DNA of 64,000 nt from an uncultured Bacillaceae bacterium (GCA_937951955.1 CALGAD010000118.1:1-64000), one strand, 5' to 3'; positions 1 to 8,726 are shown, counted from the first letter of the stretch. Numbers and translations: made by a program. Notes: a model not told the origin generated them from the letters alone.

Positions 1-33
1 GTGTACATTTTTGATGGCCATTCAATGCATTTT

Positions 34-264
34 TCACTTGCCAAAAACAGTAATTTGGATTCCTGTATGAGTTTTAATTGCTGCTCCTGTTTCCGATACA
101 GTCAATACTTCAAAGGGTCTAGTAGGCAATAATTCTCTTTTATAAAGAGTAAGAAATTGTTCAACTTTTGTTCTGGCTGTAAGTGCTAATACTTCAGCAG
201 GACCTGCAAAGTCTAATATATCAATAGAATCATAAAGGAAAAATCCAACTTTCCGCCTTTTCAT
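34..264 (-). pseudogene. DJ-1/PfpI (GATase1-like) N-terminal fragment
   Basis: About 76 residues remain of a protein whose family normally runs to about 200. The N-terminus has the usual Rossmann-like opening (KVGFFLYDSIDILDFAGPAE), seen at the start of DJ-1/PfpI and AraC-associated GATase1 domains. The frame stops after ITVFGK, before the nucleophile-elbow cysteine region could appear, so no catalytic site is present. The start at 264 has a modest GGGG stretch about 10 nt upstream; a longer start at 285 adds seven unlikely residues. It is read as a truncated remnant. The left edge of the window prevents seeing whether the rest continues in another frame. Confidence 0.6.
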
Positions 265-358
265 TGTTGATATCCCCTTTTTCACATGTATTATCTGATC
301 ATTTGAAAAAGATATGACCTTGCAAATAAAAAATTCATTTAAGTAGATTAATTGTAAT

Positions 359-715
359 TTAAACTAGACTTTTAGCGAAACGGATACTCTTTTCATCATA
401 ACCCATTTTTTTGTAAAACATATGCGCAAAGTATCTTTCTTGTCGATTCCCACTATTGATAATTATGCCGCTCGCCCCATTTTCCTTTGCCCATGCCACT
501 GCCTCATCTAACAACTTTCTCCTAACACCTTTACTTCGATATTTTAAATCAACCACCATGGCGGCAATCCGAACATAGGAACCATCCTTTCACAATAAAA
601 GCCTTTAACGAATCCGATCATCCCGACTACATTTCCATCACAAGAGGCTATTAAAGTGTGATCATCCGGATGGATGCTCCATTTAAACAATCCGCCGTTC
701 TCCTGAGCATATATT
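359..715 (-). pseudogene. Frameshifted GNAT acetyltransferase remnant
   Basis: The 3' part encodes 66 residues with the end of motif A and the C-terminal GNAT strand (KYRSKGVRRKLLDEAVAWA, then FYKKMGY). Upstream, in a different frame, positions about 600-715 encode YAQENGGLFKWSIHPDDHT followed by LIASCDGNVVGMIGFVKG, which is the preceding part of a GNAT fold. The two halves are joined by a frameshift around 560-600, and the N-terminus is missing beyond about 715. A catalytically competent product is therefore unlikely. It is one of several decayed genes in the first 6.4 kb. Confidence 0.65.
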
Positions 716-729
716 TTTTTAGATGAGCC

Positions 730-762
730 AAAAACAACGGCTTAACGCATTAAGCCGTTGTT
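730..762 (-). terminator. Rho-independent terminator of the AHSA1 gene
   Basis: A 13-bp perfect inverted repeat (733-745 with 750-762, loop CGCA) is followed on the minus strand by a T run. It lies 12 nt past the stop codon of the SRPBCC gene at 775. Confidence 0.85.
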
Positions 763-774
763 TTAAGACATCCG

Positions 775-1188
775 CTACATTTCTTTTAAGACGTTTTCGA
801 GCTTTTCACCAAACTCCTGCCAGCTCGATCGAGCTCCTTCCAGTGCCCCGGGATAAGATTTTGTTTCCTCGCTAAACCCCGTTTGTTCAAAATGAAGATG
901 GGTTGTTCCGTCAGTGCCCTCTTTCAACGTCCATGTGATTGTTGTCGTTTCGCCCTGACTTGCCCAGGTGTAAGTTAACGTATTGGGTTCTTCAACTTCC
1001 AGGACTTCACCATCAACTATTCCGTCCCACCATTCATTGGGTTCAGCCCGGAATTGAAATTTCCGCCCAACGACGGGTTCAAAATCATTATTCCAAATCC
1101 ATTTTGCCAGAATGTCCGCATCCGTCAAAGCTTTCCAGACCTTATCAATCGGACTGGAGAGTTGAAAATCTAAAGCTACATCTGCCAT
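775..1188 (-). CDS. AHSA1/SRPBCC family protein
   Basis: This is a 137-residue START-like helix-grip protein of the AHSA1 family (activator of Hsp90 ATPase homologue 1-like). These bind hydrophobic ligands or act as stress proteins, and the specific ligand is unknown. The N-terminus reads VALDFQLSSPIDKVWKALTD, the classic AHSA1 opening, and the C-terminus has GFSEE plus a GW-like helix (SSWQEFGEKLENVLKEM). Length is typical. The start at 1188 is chosen because GGAGG lies 7 nt upstream; a start at 1227 would bury that site inside the gene. It is monocistronic, with its own terminator directly downstream. Confidence 0.85.
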   Translation of the reverse strand: MADVALDFQLSSPIDKVWKALTDADILAKWIWNNDFEPVVGRKFQFRAEPNEWWDGIVDGEVLEVEEPNTLTYTWASQGETTTITWTLKEGTDGTTHLHFEQTGFSEETKSYPGALEGARSSWQEFGEKLENVLKEM

Positions 1189-1303
1189 CAAAAATCCTCC
1201 ATTAATGATTTTCGGTAATTTAAGCACCTATCCATTAATTTTTGAATTTAGATCGAATTTATTCGTCAATTTTTTTACATCATATGAGACAAATATTCAA
1301 AAA

Positions 1304-1333
1304 AATGACTGGACCTTTACTTGTCCAGTCATT
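1304..1333. terminator. Bidirectional terminator hairpin
   Basis: An 11-bp perfect stem (1304-1314 with 1323-1333) with an 8-nt loop is flanked by A and T tracts on both sides. It sits just past the small gene remnant at 1370-1447. Confidence 0.75.
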
Positions 1334-1369
1334 TTATGATTGTCCTACGATAATAAAAGGCTGGATCGT

Positions 1370-1447
1370 TCATTTCAGCCCGTAATTATGTAACTTATCC
1401 AAATCGAATGACTCATGATCAATTCTTTCCGGCACACGAATAACTGT
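1370..1447 (-). pseudogene. Short C-terminal gene remnant
   Basis: A 25-codon stretch between stops encodes a charged, protein-like sequence (RVPERIDHESFDLDKLHNYG) ending at 1370. A terminator hairpin stands 37 nt downstream. There is no start codon or ribosome binding site. It is probably the tail of a deleted gene, family not recognised. Confidence 0.3.
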
Positions 1448-1496
1448 TTACAGCATATTGCAAACTCTCTCAATAACAATGTGCATTTTCAATGCA

Positions 1497-1811
1497 TCAG
1501 TTTAGTTTTGTTCTCTTTGAAATGGTTTCATAAAAATCTTTTATTCCGCCGACAATGCCAGGAATCAAACAAGTGATTACAAAAAATCCCGTGAGTAGAT
1601 TAAAATGGGGGGTTTCATAAAAATCGAAAAGCTTATTAAATAACGACAGCTGGGCAATTTTTCCCAAAAACGTTCCATCAATATCCTTTAAATTAGGAAT
1701 CCAGCCTGTCTTCTCCCATGTAATGAAGATGAACTGTGACAAAATAAATACCCCGATGGAGGCAACCCATGGCTTTTTCCAAAAAGATGTGGAATCTTTC
1801 TGCTTCGCCAA
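1497..1811 (-). CDS. Small two-helix membrane protein, unknown function
   Basis: This 104-residue protein has a charged N-terminus, then a membrane segment at about residues 14-32 (WVASIGVFILSQFIFITW). A polar loop carries DIDGTFLGKI, and a second membrane segment lies at about 70-90 (LLTGFFVITCLIPGIVGGI). The start codon is TTG at 1811, with GAGGGG about 8 nt upstream. I do not recognise the family. It is not in an obvious operon; both flanks are gene-poor, and the next upstream gene is the divergent cupin gene. Confidence 0.6.
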   Translation of the reverse strand: MAKQKDSTSFWKKPWVASIGVFILSQFIFITWEKTGWIPNLKDIDGTFLGKIAQLSLFNKLFDFYETPHFNLLTGFFVITCLIPGIVGGIKDFYETISKRTKLN

Positions 1812-2082
1812 TTCCTAACCCCTCTCTTTTGATTTTTTCCATCTTCATTTTCTAATACGGAAATATCTAACGAGAGGTTTCAAAATTCTACATTTTTTGA
1901 TAGAACCGCACCTTTTTCTACAAAATTTCCTCCCGTCGCCTTTCTTACGGATGGAGCAACAGTTTATGTCTTAATCATGACCGCCTGAAAAATCAAGGGC
2001 GATTCCATAGATTGAAAACACACTAAACGAACGGGGATGAATAAAATACCTATACATCATTTAGATTAAGAGGTGATTCACT

Positions 2083-2706
2083 TTGAATTTAGAAATGGAT
2101 TATTCGTCACCAAATGCCCGGTTCACTTTTGACCTCAAGCAGAGTCCATTATTCAAAAAAGATCATCAAAATTTTATTAATGTTGTCGGCAGGAAACAAT
2201 TAAACACATTGAAAAACATTTCCCTGCTGGACACTTATCTTGGCAAAAATAATATTGTTGAACCGCATTATCATCAAAATGCCGATGAAGTTGTCTATTG
2301 TATTTCCGGTTCGATTACCGTATCGATTCTCCATCCTTTTTCAAAACAGCTGATGAATTTTACTTTAACTCCCGGTCAAATCGTCAATATCCCACGAGGC
2401 TGGTGGCATTATATCGTCTCTTTGTCCGATCATACGCATTTTTTGGCCATTTTTGACGCGCCAAATCCTGAAGTCATTTTAGGATCGGACATTTTAAAAT
2501 TCACTCCAGCTAATATCATCGCCCGTACGTATTGCCTGAACGAAAATCAATGGAAACAGGTAGTTGCACCAATAAAACCTCCTGTATTCATCGGTCCGGC
2601 CAAAGATTGTCATCAATCGATGGAAAAAATAATGAGTCACAGTACAGCTCACCAATACGCACAACCTCAATACTTTCCGCTGCCGCCGTATCCACCTTAT
2701 TGGTAA
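2083..2706 (+). CDS. Cupin domain protein
   Basis: This 207-residue single-cupin protein starts at TTG 2083 with GAGGTG upstream. Cupin motif 1 is visible as EPHYHQNADEVVYCISG (His, His and Glu metal ligands plus the conserved Gly), and motif 2 as PGQIVNIPRGWWHYIVS. The arrangement resembles oxalate decarboxylase-like and spore-associated cupins of Bacillus. The C-terminal tail is rich in His, Gln, Tyr and Pro (PQYFPLPPYPPYW), as in many coat-associated proteins, so a sporulation role is possible but is inference. It has its own terminator. Confidence 0.8.
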   Translation: MNLEMDYSSPNARFTFDLKQSPLFKKDHQNFINVVGRKQLNTLKNISLLDTYLGKNNIVEPHYHQNADEVVYCISGSITVSILHPFSKQLMNFTLTPGQIVNIPRGWWHYIVSLSDHTHFLAIFDAPNPEVILGSDILKFTPANIIARTYCLNENQWKQVVAPIKPPVFIGPAKDCHQSMEKIMSHSTAHQYAQPQYFPLPPYPPYW

Positions 2707-2721
2707 TCAATTTTTACGGAG

Positions 2722-2745
2722 ACCTCTGATAAGAGGTTTTTCTTT
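2722..2745 (+). terminator. Terminator of the cupin gene
   Basis: A 6-bp hairpin ACCTCT-GATA-AGAGGT is followed by TTTTTCTTTT, 16 nt past the cupin stop codon. Confidence 0.7.
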
Positions 2746-2755
2746 TGTCCATTTT

Positions 2756-3637
2756 TCAAGGATGTTCACTCTTTACAGCTTTGCTTTCCGCTCTGATTAA
2801 AATACCAATTCCTAACAGTAATAAGAAAATACCGAACCAGGAAGTTATCGTTAATTTCTCCCCTAAAAGGAAAACCCCTAGTAAGGTTGCCGTTAATGGC
2901 TCAGCTAACGAAAGCGTTACTGCGGTTGAAGGGGGAACATGGACAAGTCCCTTTGTAAAAAAGAGATAGGCAATCCCGGTTGCCATGATCCCCAGATGTA
3001 GGCTTACAACGATTCCTTCGACAGCGCCAAGCCAGGACAGATCGAAAATAAATAAAAACGGCGATAAATAAAGGGCACTGATCGAAAAAACAATGGCGAC
3101 AACAGATAATGGTGGATGATGAACAACTAATGAACGATTTAAAAGTGTGTAACTGGCAAACGATAGGCCTGCTCCTAATGCCATGACAATTCCTAACGGG
3201 TCGATCGGGACGGAATCTTTATGTATAAACAGCATCTGACAACCGACAATTGCTAAAATCGTAGAATACCACCAAACTTTCGCTGGGCGAATCTTTAAAA
3301 CAATCCATTCGATAAGACCGGCAAAAATCGGCGCACTCCCAATGGCCACTACCGTTCCGATCGCCACCCCTGCTTTTGCTACTGCCGTAAAAAAAAATGG
3401 CTGGAACAGCGCCATACATAAGGCTGCGATGAATGTAGGTAGAATGAGCAAATTTTTAAAGTTAATTTTCCCCTGTAAAGCTACAATGACAAGTAAGAAC
3501 ATACCTCCTATCGCAAGACGTACCGCTCCAATTGCTATCGGATGTGCAGAATCCGGAGCAAATGACCGAGCCGTTCCCGTTGTTCCCCATAAAATAGCCG
3601 CCAGTAAAATCAAAAAAGGTGCTACTCTCTTCCCCAT
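2756..3637 (-). CDS. EamA/DMT superfamily transporter
   Basis: This 293-residue membrane protein has ten predicted helices arranged as two EamA repeats. The first opens with ILLAAILWGTTGTARSFAPD; the second has SFASYTLLNRSLV and ends LFLLLGIGILIRAE. Members of this drug/metabolite transporter family export amino acids or metabolites; the substrate cannot be read from sequence. The start at 3637 has GAGGTGAGG just upstream. It converges with the cupin gene, and the gap between the two stops carries the cupin terminator. Confidence 0.85.
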   Translation of the reverse strand: MGKRVAPFLILLAAILWGTTGTARSFAPDSAHPIAIGAVRLAIGGMFLLVIVALQGKINFKNLLILPTFIAALCMALFQPFFFTAVAKAGVAIGTVVAIGSAPIFAGLIEWIVLKIRPAKVWWYSTILAIVGCQMLFIHKDSVPIDPLGIVMALGAGLSFASYTLLNRSLVVHHPPLSVVAIVFSISALYLSPFLFIFDLSWLGAVEGIVVSLHLGIMATGIAYLFFTKGLVHVPPSTAVTLSLAEPLTATLLGVFLLGEKLTITSWFGIFLLLLGIGILIRAESKAVKSEHP

Positions 3638-3676
3638 TCCCTCACCTCAAGTGAATAAAAAAAGTTATTATACTTA

Positions 3677-3787
3677 TTAAAAAAAAATCCGTATTAAGAG
3701 ATTGCTAATGTTTATATTGATTGTTTCAACTGAAGGATCTGTTGTTGTTTCGATTGCAAATTCTTCCCCTTGATGTTGACCTAAATT
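3677..3787 (-). pseudogene. Possible short coding remnant upstream of the DMT gene
   Basis: Between an in-frame TGA and a TAA, 36 codons read as protein-like sequence (NLGQHQGEEFAIETTTD and onward), with no start codon or ribosome binding site. It may be the tail of a lost gene, family not recognised. The rest of 3638-3898 shows nothing clear. Confidence 0.2.
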
Positions 3788-3898
3788 TCAGGTAGGGCCA
3801 GTATTACGCCCTATTTCTAACTTCTATATTACATACTACTTCCCCTTACGTATAAAAAATCCTGCTAACCAAATTTTCAATCACAGAATAGATGTTCA

Positions 3899-4405
3899 TT
3901 AATATTTTTTAAAAGTAAAACCTAGCAGCTCGATTTCTTCATCCTTATCTAATTTCTCATCGTAATTTTTTCTTAGCTGAATTATATTTAAATGATCGAA
4001 TCCACATTCCCGATAAAAATTCAATGCACTCGTTTTCCGGGGGATTACATCAACAAATAAGGAAACGACATTTTTTTGAACCATTAAGTCATCTAATTTT
4101 TCCATGACAAATCGACCGATTCCTTTGCCGCGATACTCCTCTCGTATAAATATATCTTCCAACCAGGCGACATTTTGTCCTCCAAATCTGACGTATAAAA
4201 ATCCAACGGGCTCGTGATCTAAAAACACATTGTAAACCGTTCCGTTTTCCAGCCAATCCTCCAAGGTTTCTACAGATTGTTCATCCGTTTGCCAGTATTC
4301 CTTTGACGCATTGGTTAATTGTCTATGATAGTTCATGAACTCAGTAATCATTTTTATAGTCGCAAAGATATTTTCATTTGATAACTCCTTAATCGTAATA
4401 TTCAA
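3899..4405 (-). CDS. GNAT family N-acetyltransferase
   Basis: This 168-residue acetyl-CoA-dependent acyltransferase has a complete GNAT core. Motif A reads EYRGKGIGRFVMEKL (R/Q-x-x-G-x-G/A acetyl-CoA loop, about residues 92-106), preceded by the beta-4 strand VAWLEDIFI. Motif B follows as TSALNFYRECGF. The substrate is unknown. The start at 4405 is supported by a purine-rich GGGGGCTATGGAA stretch upstream, only a moderate binding site. It is monocistronic, upstream of the degenerate aminoglycoside nucleotidyltransferase. Confidence 0.85.
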   Translation of the reverse strand: MNITIKELSNENIFATIKMITEFMNYHRQLTNASKEYWQTDEQSVETLEDWLENGTVYNVFLDHEPVGFLYVRFGGQNVAWLEDIFIREEYRGKGIGRFVMEKLDDLMVQKNVVSLFVDVIPRKTSALNFYRECGFDHLNIIQLRKNYDEKLDKDEEIELLGFTFKKY

Positions 4406-4463
4406 TTTCCATAGCCCCCTTGGGTTAATTTGGTTGTAGACGTTTCAGACTGAAGAGTTTTCT

Positions 4464-5239
4464 TTAACAAGATTCAATCGCGTTTTTCATAAAATATACG
4501 AGTGCTTTTACTTCCCTTTCCAACTCTTCCCACTTATCTTCATATTCACCACGATAGGCCTTTCTTGCCATGTCCAGCAAGGTTGCATGCTCTTTAGGTA
4601 AACGCGGGATAGCCCATGCTGCTGCCACATCTTTCGGTGTTATTTCACCAGTCATCATCGTTTGCCACATACGTGCAAATGTTAAAATGACATTCCGCTC
4701 ATCACCTTTAATCTCTTGAATCAAGGCAGGTAAAGAATCTTTTTGGCTTTATGAATATCTGCAATTGGTACCGGTTCAATGATATTTGATAAATCAGCCC
4801 CCCAAAGAGAGATGTTATATTTTCTCGCTTTTGCTAAAACAATAGCTAAATCGGGATCATCAGTTGGTTCTTGAATTTTCCCCTGCTCGTATTCATCTCT
4901 GAGCCATTCACCGTAGATATACTCTTTTTTTGGCGGATATTGCCAGGGAACGATGTCTTGATGGTTAACAATCGTGACCTCAATGGGTCGCAAAGAATCT
5001 GGATTTCCGACTTTTCCCGATATTTGCATGAATCGATCTGTTAGTACTTTACGTTTGAAGACAGGTAAACTTTGATTTGCAACCACCAAAATATCAAGAT
5101 CACTATTTTTACGTAAACCGCCATTTACAGCTGAACTATATAAATACATCCCAATCAATGAACTTCCCAGCAATTCCTTTACGATTTCTAAAGTTTGAAT
5201 GGCTTGTTCCGGGACATTTTTGTCCTTTAAACTTTTCAT
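4464..5239 (-). pseudogene. Frameshifted aminoglycoside nucleotidyltransferase (AadA/ANT(9)-like)
   Basis: Two adjacent frames together give a nearly full AadA-type protein. The 5' part (from ATG 5239, with AAAGGAGC 8 nt upstream) has the nucleotidyltransferase core SSAVNGGLRKNSDLDILVV and the family signature PWQYPPKKEYIYGEW. The 3' part (down to 4464) starts at IQEIKGDERNVILTFARMW and holds the C-terminal helical domain with PKDVAAAWAIPRLP. They join if one base is gained or lost in the A/T run at about 4738-4747. The usual GS of the core is SS here. A resistance function is unlikely unless the frameshift is a sequencing error. Its 5' end runs into a HAD gene remnant. Confidence 0.75.
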
Positions 5240-5327
5240 GAATAAGCTCCTTTCGATTGGAGGATAATTTCGATATTGGTTTTCCGTTATAAACAATTGT
5301 TCCATCTAGATCAAAAACAAAAATCAA
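5240..5327 (-). pseudogene. HAD phosphatase N-terminal remnant
   Basis: From a TTG at 5327 (GGGAGAG upstream) the minus strand reads IFVFDLDGTIVYNGKPISKL, the phosphorylation motif and cap entry of a Cof-type HAD-IIB hydrolase. Homology ends after about 25 residues, exactly where the ribosome binding site and start of the aad-like gene begin. This looks like a HAD gene cut by the arrival of the aad cassette or by a deletion. Confidence 0.55.
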
Positions 5328-5414
5328 AATTCCCACTCTCCCCACATATATGAACGACGATAAAATCACTTGCAAATTGTATTATTTTTCATATGAAAAT
5401 CATCCAGGCATTCC

Positions 5415-5879
5415 TTACGCAAACCAGGGCTTATCCGGTCTTGTATCTGGATAGCCATGCAACTTGCGAAACTGTTTTCTCTCCTCAGTAAAATCAAACC
5501 ACTTTTTATCACTAGCTGGATTGTTCGCAAAATAAATGATACAGCGAATTTGATCTTCCACACACGGGTCTGTCCACACACCCATCCTTCGCTCGAGCTC
5601 ATCGAAAAGGTCCGCCCCGTTTTTATCTTTGATTTCTTCCAGAGAATAAATATGAAGGATATCGACCAACTTTTTCGCCATTTCCGGTCCGATGGATGGA
5701 ACTTGTTGAAAAGTAGCCAGCCCTTTAATATCCCTTGCTCTTTCTACAGAAACATTTAATATCTCAGCTAAATGATTAACTTCTGTTTTGTAAATTTCAC
5801 TGAGTTTAACCTTTGCCTTTCTCAAATTAAACCGTTCGCTTTCCGTTAAAGGTAATTTCGGATTTTTCTTCTTCCTCAA
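5415..5879 (-). CDS. Cdd1-type helix-hairpin-helix protein (pathogenicity locus family)
   Basis: The protein has 154 residues. Residues 1-45 form a basic helical region (LPLTESERFNLRKAKVKL). Residues 50-85 carry the helix-hairpin-helix IKGLATFQQVPSIGPEMAKKL, a non-sequence-specific DNA-binding motif. The C-terminal half has MGVWTDPCVEDQIRCIIYFA and WFDFTEERK, typical of the small Cdd1 family in Firmicutes, whose function is not established. The start codon is TTG at 5879 with AGGGAG upstream. It is monocistronic. Confidence 0.7.
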   Translation of the reverse strand: MRKKKNPKLPLTESERFNLRKAKVKLSEIYKTEVNHLAEILNVSVERARDIKGLATFQQVPSIGPEMAKKLVDILHIYSLEEIKDKNGADLFDELERRMGVWTDPCVEDQIRCIIYFANNPASDKKWFDFTEERKQFRKLHGYPDTRPDKPWFA

Positions 5880-5954
5880 TTTTCTCCCTGCTTTCTTCGC
5901 AAGATATAATCTTTCCCCAGTTTTTTTGCGATAACTAAATTTATTCCATTCGTT

Positions 5955-6389
5955 CTAGCTCATTTTATCCAAACGGCAATGGGGATTCAATGTTATTTTT
6001 TACTTTTCTGGCAATTAAAAATACCTCTTAGCTTATGCATTACTAAAGATACATTTGCAAAAGCATTAGTGATCCAGGAAGAAAATGAAAAAGGTTTTGG
6101 ACAGATTTTTCATGTGCCTAACGCGGAGACGATAACGACGAGACAATTCTTAACATTGATGTATGAAGAAGCTGGTTATAAACCGAAGATTCGTGCAACA
6201 CCTTAAGGTTTGCTCCGTTTCGGTGGATTTTTCCATACCGGTGCAAAGGAAATTTATGAGTTACTCTACCAATTTGAAAAACCTTTTATTGTTGATCATA
6301 GCAAATTTGTCAAATATTTCGGTGATTGTTCTACTCCGCTTACCAAAGCGATTAAGAAAACTGTAAACTGGTTTAAAAAGAACATATGA
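5955..6389 (+). pseudogene. NAD-dependent epimerase C-terminal remnant with stop codon
   Basis: From about 6045 to 6389 the plus strand reads as the C-terminal half of an extended SDR/epimerase (FAKALVIQEENEKGFGQIFH, then TTRQFLTLMYEEAGYKPKIR). There is a TAA at 6204-6206, after which the same frame continues as RFGGFFHTGAKEIYELL to NWFKKNI. Positions about 5955-6044 hold recognisable but frameshifted upstream sequence (DSMLFFTFLAIKN). The NAD-binding N-terminal Rossmann domain is absent. It is clearly non-functional as written. Confidence 0.7.
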
Positions 6390-6582
6390 TAACGAATAAC
6401 TATAGAAAAAACATAAATTACACTTTTTTCTTTGTCATAAATAATGTCGGTTTTTCTAGAAAACCCCATCCTTTTCAACCATTTGCAATTTATGATTTGA
6501 TTATGACCGTTTACCTATACTTAGTAGAATATTCTAAAACTACTATCTTTTGTTATTACTTTGATAGAATTTGAAACATAAA

Positions 6583-6599
6583 TGTAATATTTCGGTAAA
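6583..6599 (+). promoter_or_regulatory. WalR-like site upstream of the cwlO-like gene
   Basis: TGTAAT-N5-GGTAAA fits the WalR direct repeat (TGTWAH-N5-TGTWAH) with one mismatch. It lies 70 nt before the start codon of a CwlO-type endopeptidase, a known WalRK target in Bacillus subtilis. The match is short, so this is inference. The rest of 6390-6668 is AT-rich and shows no gene. Confidence 0.35.
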
Positions 6600-6668
6600 C
6601 CAATTGCAATGACTAGTAGGTAAAATGGTTGATAGAAATCAGCATTGAAAAAGGTTGGGATTACATTG

Positions 6669-7808
6669 ATGAAGGCCACAATAAAGAAAATTGCAACGCT
6701 AGGAACCGCAGCCTTTCTACTTTTCAGCTCATTACCTGCAGTTCCTGTAGAGGCTTCAAGAAGTACCGCAGAAATTGAAAGCGAATTAAAAGAAACAAAA
6801 AATAAACTATCTGAAGTTGAAAAAGAAATTGCTAGAATTGAAGAAGCAATCGCCGAAAACGAAAAGATTTTAAAAGAAACGGAAGAAAATATCAAAACTA
6901 CAGAAAAGGAAATCGCCCGATTAAATGAAGAAAAAGAAGAAATTGAAGCACGGATGGCTAAGCGTGAAGAAATCATTAAAAAGCGCATGGCCACGATGCA
7001 GCAAATGGGCGGAACATTCGGCTACCTTGATGTTTTACTTGGCGCAACGAGTTTTGAAGATTTCATCAGTCGCGTCAACTCCTTAACAACTTTAGCCAAA
7101 GCCGATCATACTTTATTGGAAGAACAAAAAGCTGATGCTGAAGCTGTTAAACAAAAAGTAGCTGAAGCAGAAGCGAAATTAGCCGATTTAAATGACATGA
7201 AAGTTGAATTAGAAGGCATTCGCAGTGTGATTACCGAACAAAAAGCCCAGACAGAAAGCTTGAGAGAACAGCTGAAAGATAAAGAAGGAAGACTCTTAGC
7301 TGAAAAGGAAGCAAAGGAAAGAGAAGAACGAGCTCGCCAATTACAAGCTCAATTAGCAAATTCTAATGCTGGAAACGGAAAAGCTACAAGCAAATCTTCT
7401 CGTTCGGTGGCCAAGCCGTCCGTAGCTGGAGGCAATGCCGTTGATATCGTAACATCGGTCGGTTATCAATTTATCGGAAATTCTGTGTACGTCTTTGGAG
7501 CAGCCGATCCGATGAATGGAAGATTTGATTGTTCCGGATTTGTACACTGGGCATTTGCTCAAGCAGGCATTTCCGTTGGAAGATCGACAAGTAGTCTTGC
7601 TTCCACTGGTTCAAAAATCTCTAAGAGTGAATTGCGTCCTGGTGACCTGGTATTCTTTAATACTTATAAAACAAACGGTCACGTCGGTATTTATTTAGGT
7701 GGCGGTAAATTCATCGGTTCTCAAAGCTCAACTGGCGTTGCAATTGCTAACATGAATGATAGCTATTGGGGCCCAAGATTCAGTCAAGCAAGACGTGTAA
7801 TTCATTAA
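6669..7808 (+). CDS. cwlO: CwlO-like peptidoglycan D,L-endopeptidase
   Basis: This 379-residue secreted cell-wall hydrolase cleaves peptide stems of peptidoglycan during elongation. A signal peptide (residues about 1-30, ending near PVEAS) is followed by a long charged coiled coil (about 30-225). In CwlO-type proteins this region is the target of FtsEX control. A Ser/Gly/Lys linker and a C-terminal NlpC/P60 domain follow, with catalytic Cys288 (RFDCSGFV) and His338 (NGHVGIYLG). The ATG at 6669 follows AAAGGTTGGG; an upstream TTG at 6645 is less likely. It is monocistronic, with a strong terminator and a possible WalR site upstream. The symbol is given by architecture; other NlpC/P60 paralogues cannot be excluded. 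Confidence 0.8.
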   Translation: MKATIKKIATLGTAAFLLFSSLPAVPVEASRSTAEIESELKETKNKLSEVEKEIARIEEAIAENEKILKETEENIKTTEKEIARLNEEKEEIEARMAKREEIIKKRMATMQQMGGTFGYLDVLLGATSFEDFISRVNSLTTLAKADHTLLEEQKADAEAVKQKVAEAEAKLADLNDMKVELEGIRSVITEQKAQTESLREQLKDKEGRLLAEKEAKEREERARQLQAQLANSNAGNGKATSKSSRSVAKPSVAGGNAVDIVTSVGYQFIGNSVYVFGAADPMNGRFDCSGFVHWAFAQAGISVGRSTSSLASTGSKISKSELRPGDLVFFNTYKTNGHVGIYLGGGKFIGSQSSTGVAIANMNDSYWGPRFSQARRVIH

Positions 7809-7817
7809 TATAAATAG

Positions 7818-7853
7818 AACTGCCTCAAACGATCCGTTTGAGGCAGTTTTTTG
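7818..7853 (+). terminator. Terminator of the cwlO-like gene
   Basis: A 13-bp perfect stem (7818-7830 with 7836-7848) is followed by a T run, 10 nt after the stop codon. Confidence 0.9.
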
Positions 7854-8021
7854 TTTGTCATTGATTCCAATCATTGATTCTTCTGCCGATCTTTCTTTGA
7901 AAAAACAGATGAACTCTATCATGGGGCAAGTAAAGCTGTATGTCTTCCCACCCGTAAAGCAATTATTCATCTGTTAAAAGATCTAGCATCATCCTCATAT
8001 CTTCTTATCATGCTTCATTAC

Positions 8022-8726
8022 TTATTTAAATCTAGCAACGATAAACTCCTGTAGATCCTTTGTATTCGTAAAAGTTTTTGTCGGGGTTATTTGCGGCAAC
8101 GTGCTTTCATTATTTCTCTCATGCTTCAACCAAATCGAGTTCCAGCCGGCATGATGAGCACCAACTATATCATTTTCATAGCTATCCCCTATAAACCATG
8201 TCTGCTTTTTTTCAAGAGGAAATCTTTTTTCCGCCACCTCAAATATGCGAACATCCGGTTTGGCTACTCCTTCTTCCCCGGAAACGATAACTTGCTCTTT
8301 TCGAAAATAGTTTTCTAAACCGAGATTTTTAATTTTGTTTCTCTGATTGTTGGAAGGTCCGTTTGTAATAATAAAAGTCTGGATATCTTCTCTTTGTAAA
8401 AACGCCAGAATGTCTTCAATATGCGGAAGCAGTTCGATATGCTGTTGCTGATATTCATAATGTTCTTGAAAGCTCAATGCCTCTTTATCGGAAATATCAA
8501 TTCCCAATTGCCGGAGCGTCTCCTGAATTCTATAAATATATGACTCTTCTAATGACCAAACCCGTTCCTTCACTTTTTCAAAGGCAAATTCCCTGTTTAT
8601 CTCAAAAATCGGATAGAAGTTTTCAAAAGATAAATCTTTTGTTTTTTCAAAATGTAATAATGATTTTCGTAATGGTTGCGTCCGGTCATATAACGTATCA
8701 TCCAGGTCAAATGCTATTGTTAACAA
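8022..8726 (-). CDS. HAD family hydrolase (subfamily IA, YjjG-like)
   Basis: This 234-residue haloacid dehalogenase-fold phosphatase has motif I AFDLDDTLYDRT at the N-terminus, motif II FIITNGPS near residue 118, motif III Lys in the VAKPD segment, and motif IV IGDSYENDIVGA. A helical cap between motifs I and II places it in subfamily IA, resembling pyrimidine 5'-nucleotidases. The substrate is not determined. The start codon is TTG at 8726 with AAAGGTG about 12 nt upstream; an overlapping ATG is out of frame. It is monocistronic and divergent from the next HAD gene. Confidence 0.8.
   Translation of the reverse strand: MLTIAFDLDDTLYDRTQPLRKSLLHFEKTKDLSFENFYPIFEINREFAFEKVKERVWSLEESYIYRIQETLRQLGIDISDKEALSFQEHYEYQQQHIELLPHIEDILAFLQREDIQTFIITNGPSNNQRNKIKNLGLENYFRKEQVIVSGEEGVAKPDVRIFEVAEKRFPLEKKQTWFIGDSYENDIVGAHHAGWNSIWLKHERNNESTLPQITPTKTFTNTKDLQEFIVARFK

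Noticed and set aside
6521..6994. Minus-strand ORF of 157 residues, Ser- and Phe-rich
   Set aside because: It is antisense to the coiled-coil region of the cwlO-like gene; its low-complexity composition is an effect of reverse-reading Glu/Lys codons.
7880..7990. Possible remnant of a serine acetyltransferase (frame with LYHGASKAVCLPTRKAIIHL)
   Set aside because: Only about 25 residues are suggestive and the flanks give no further match, so it is too weak to call.
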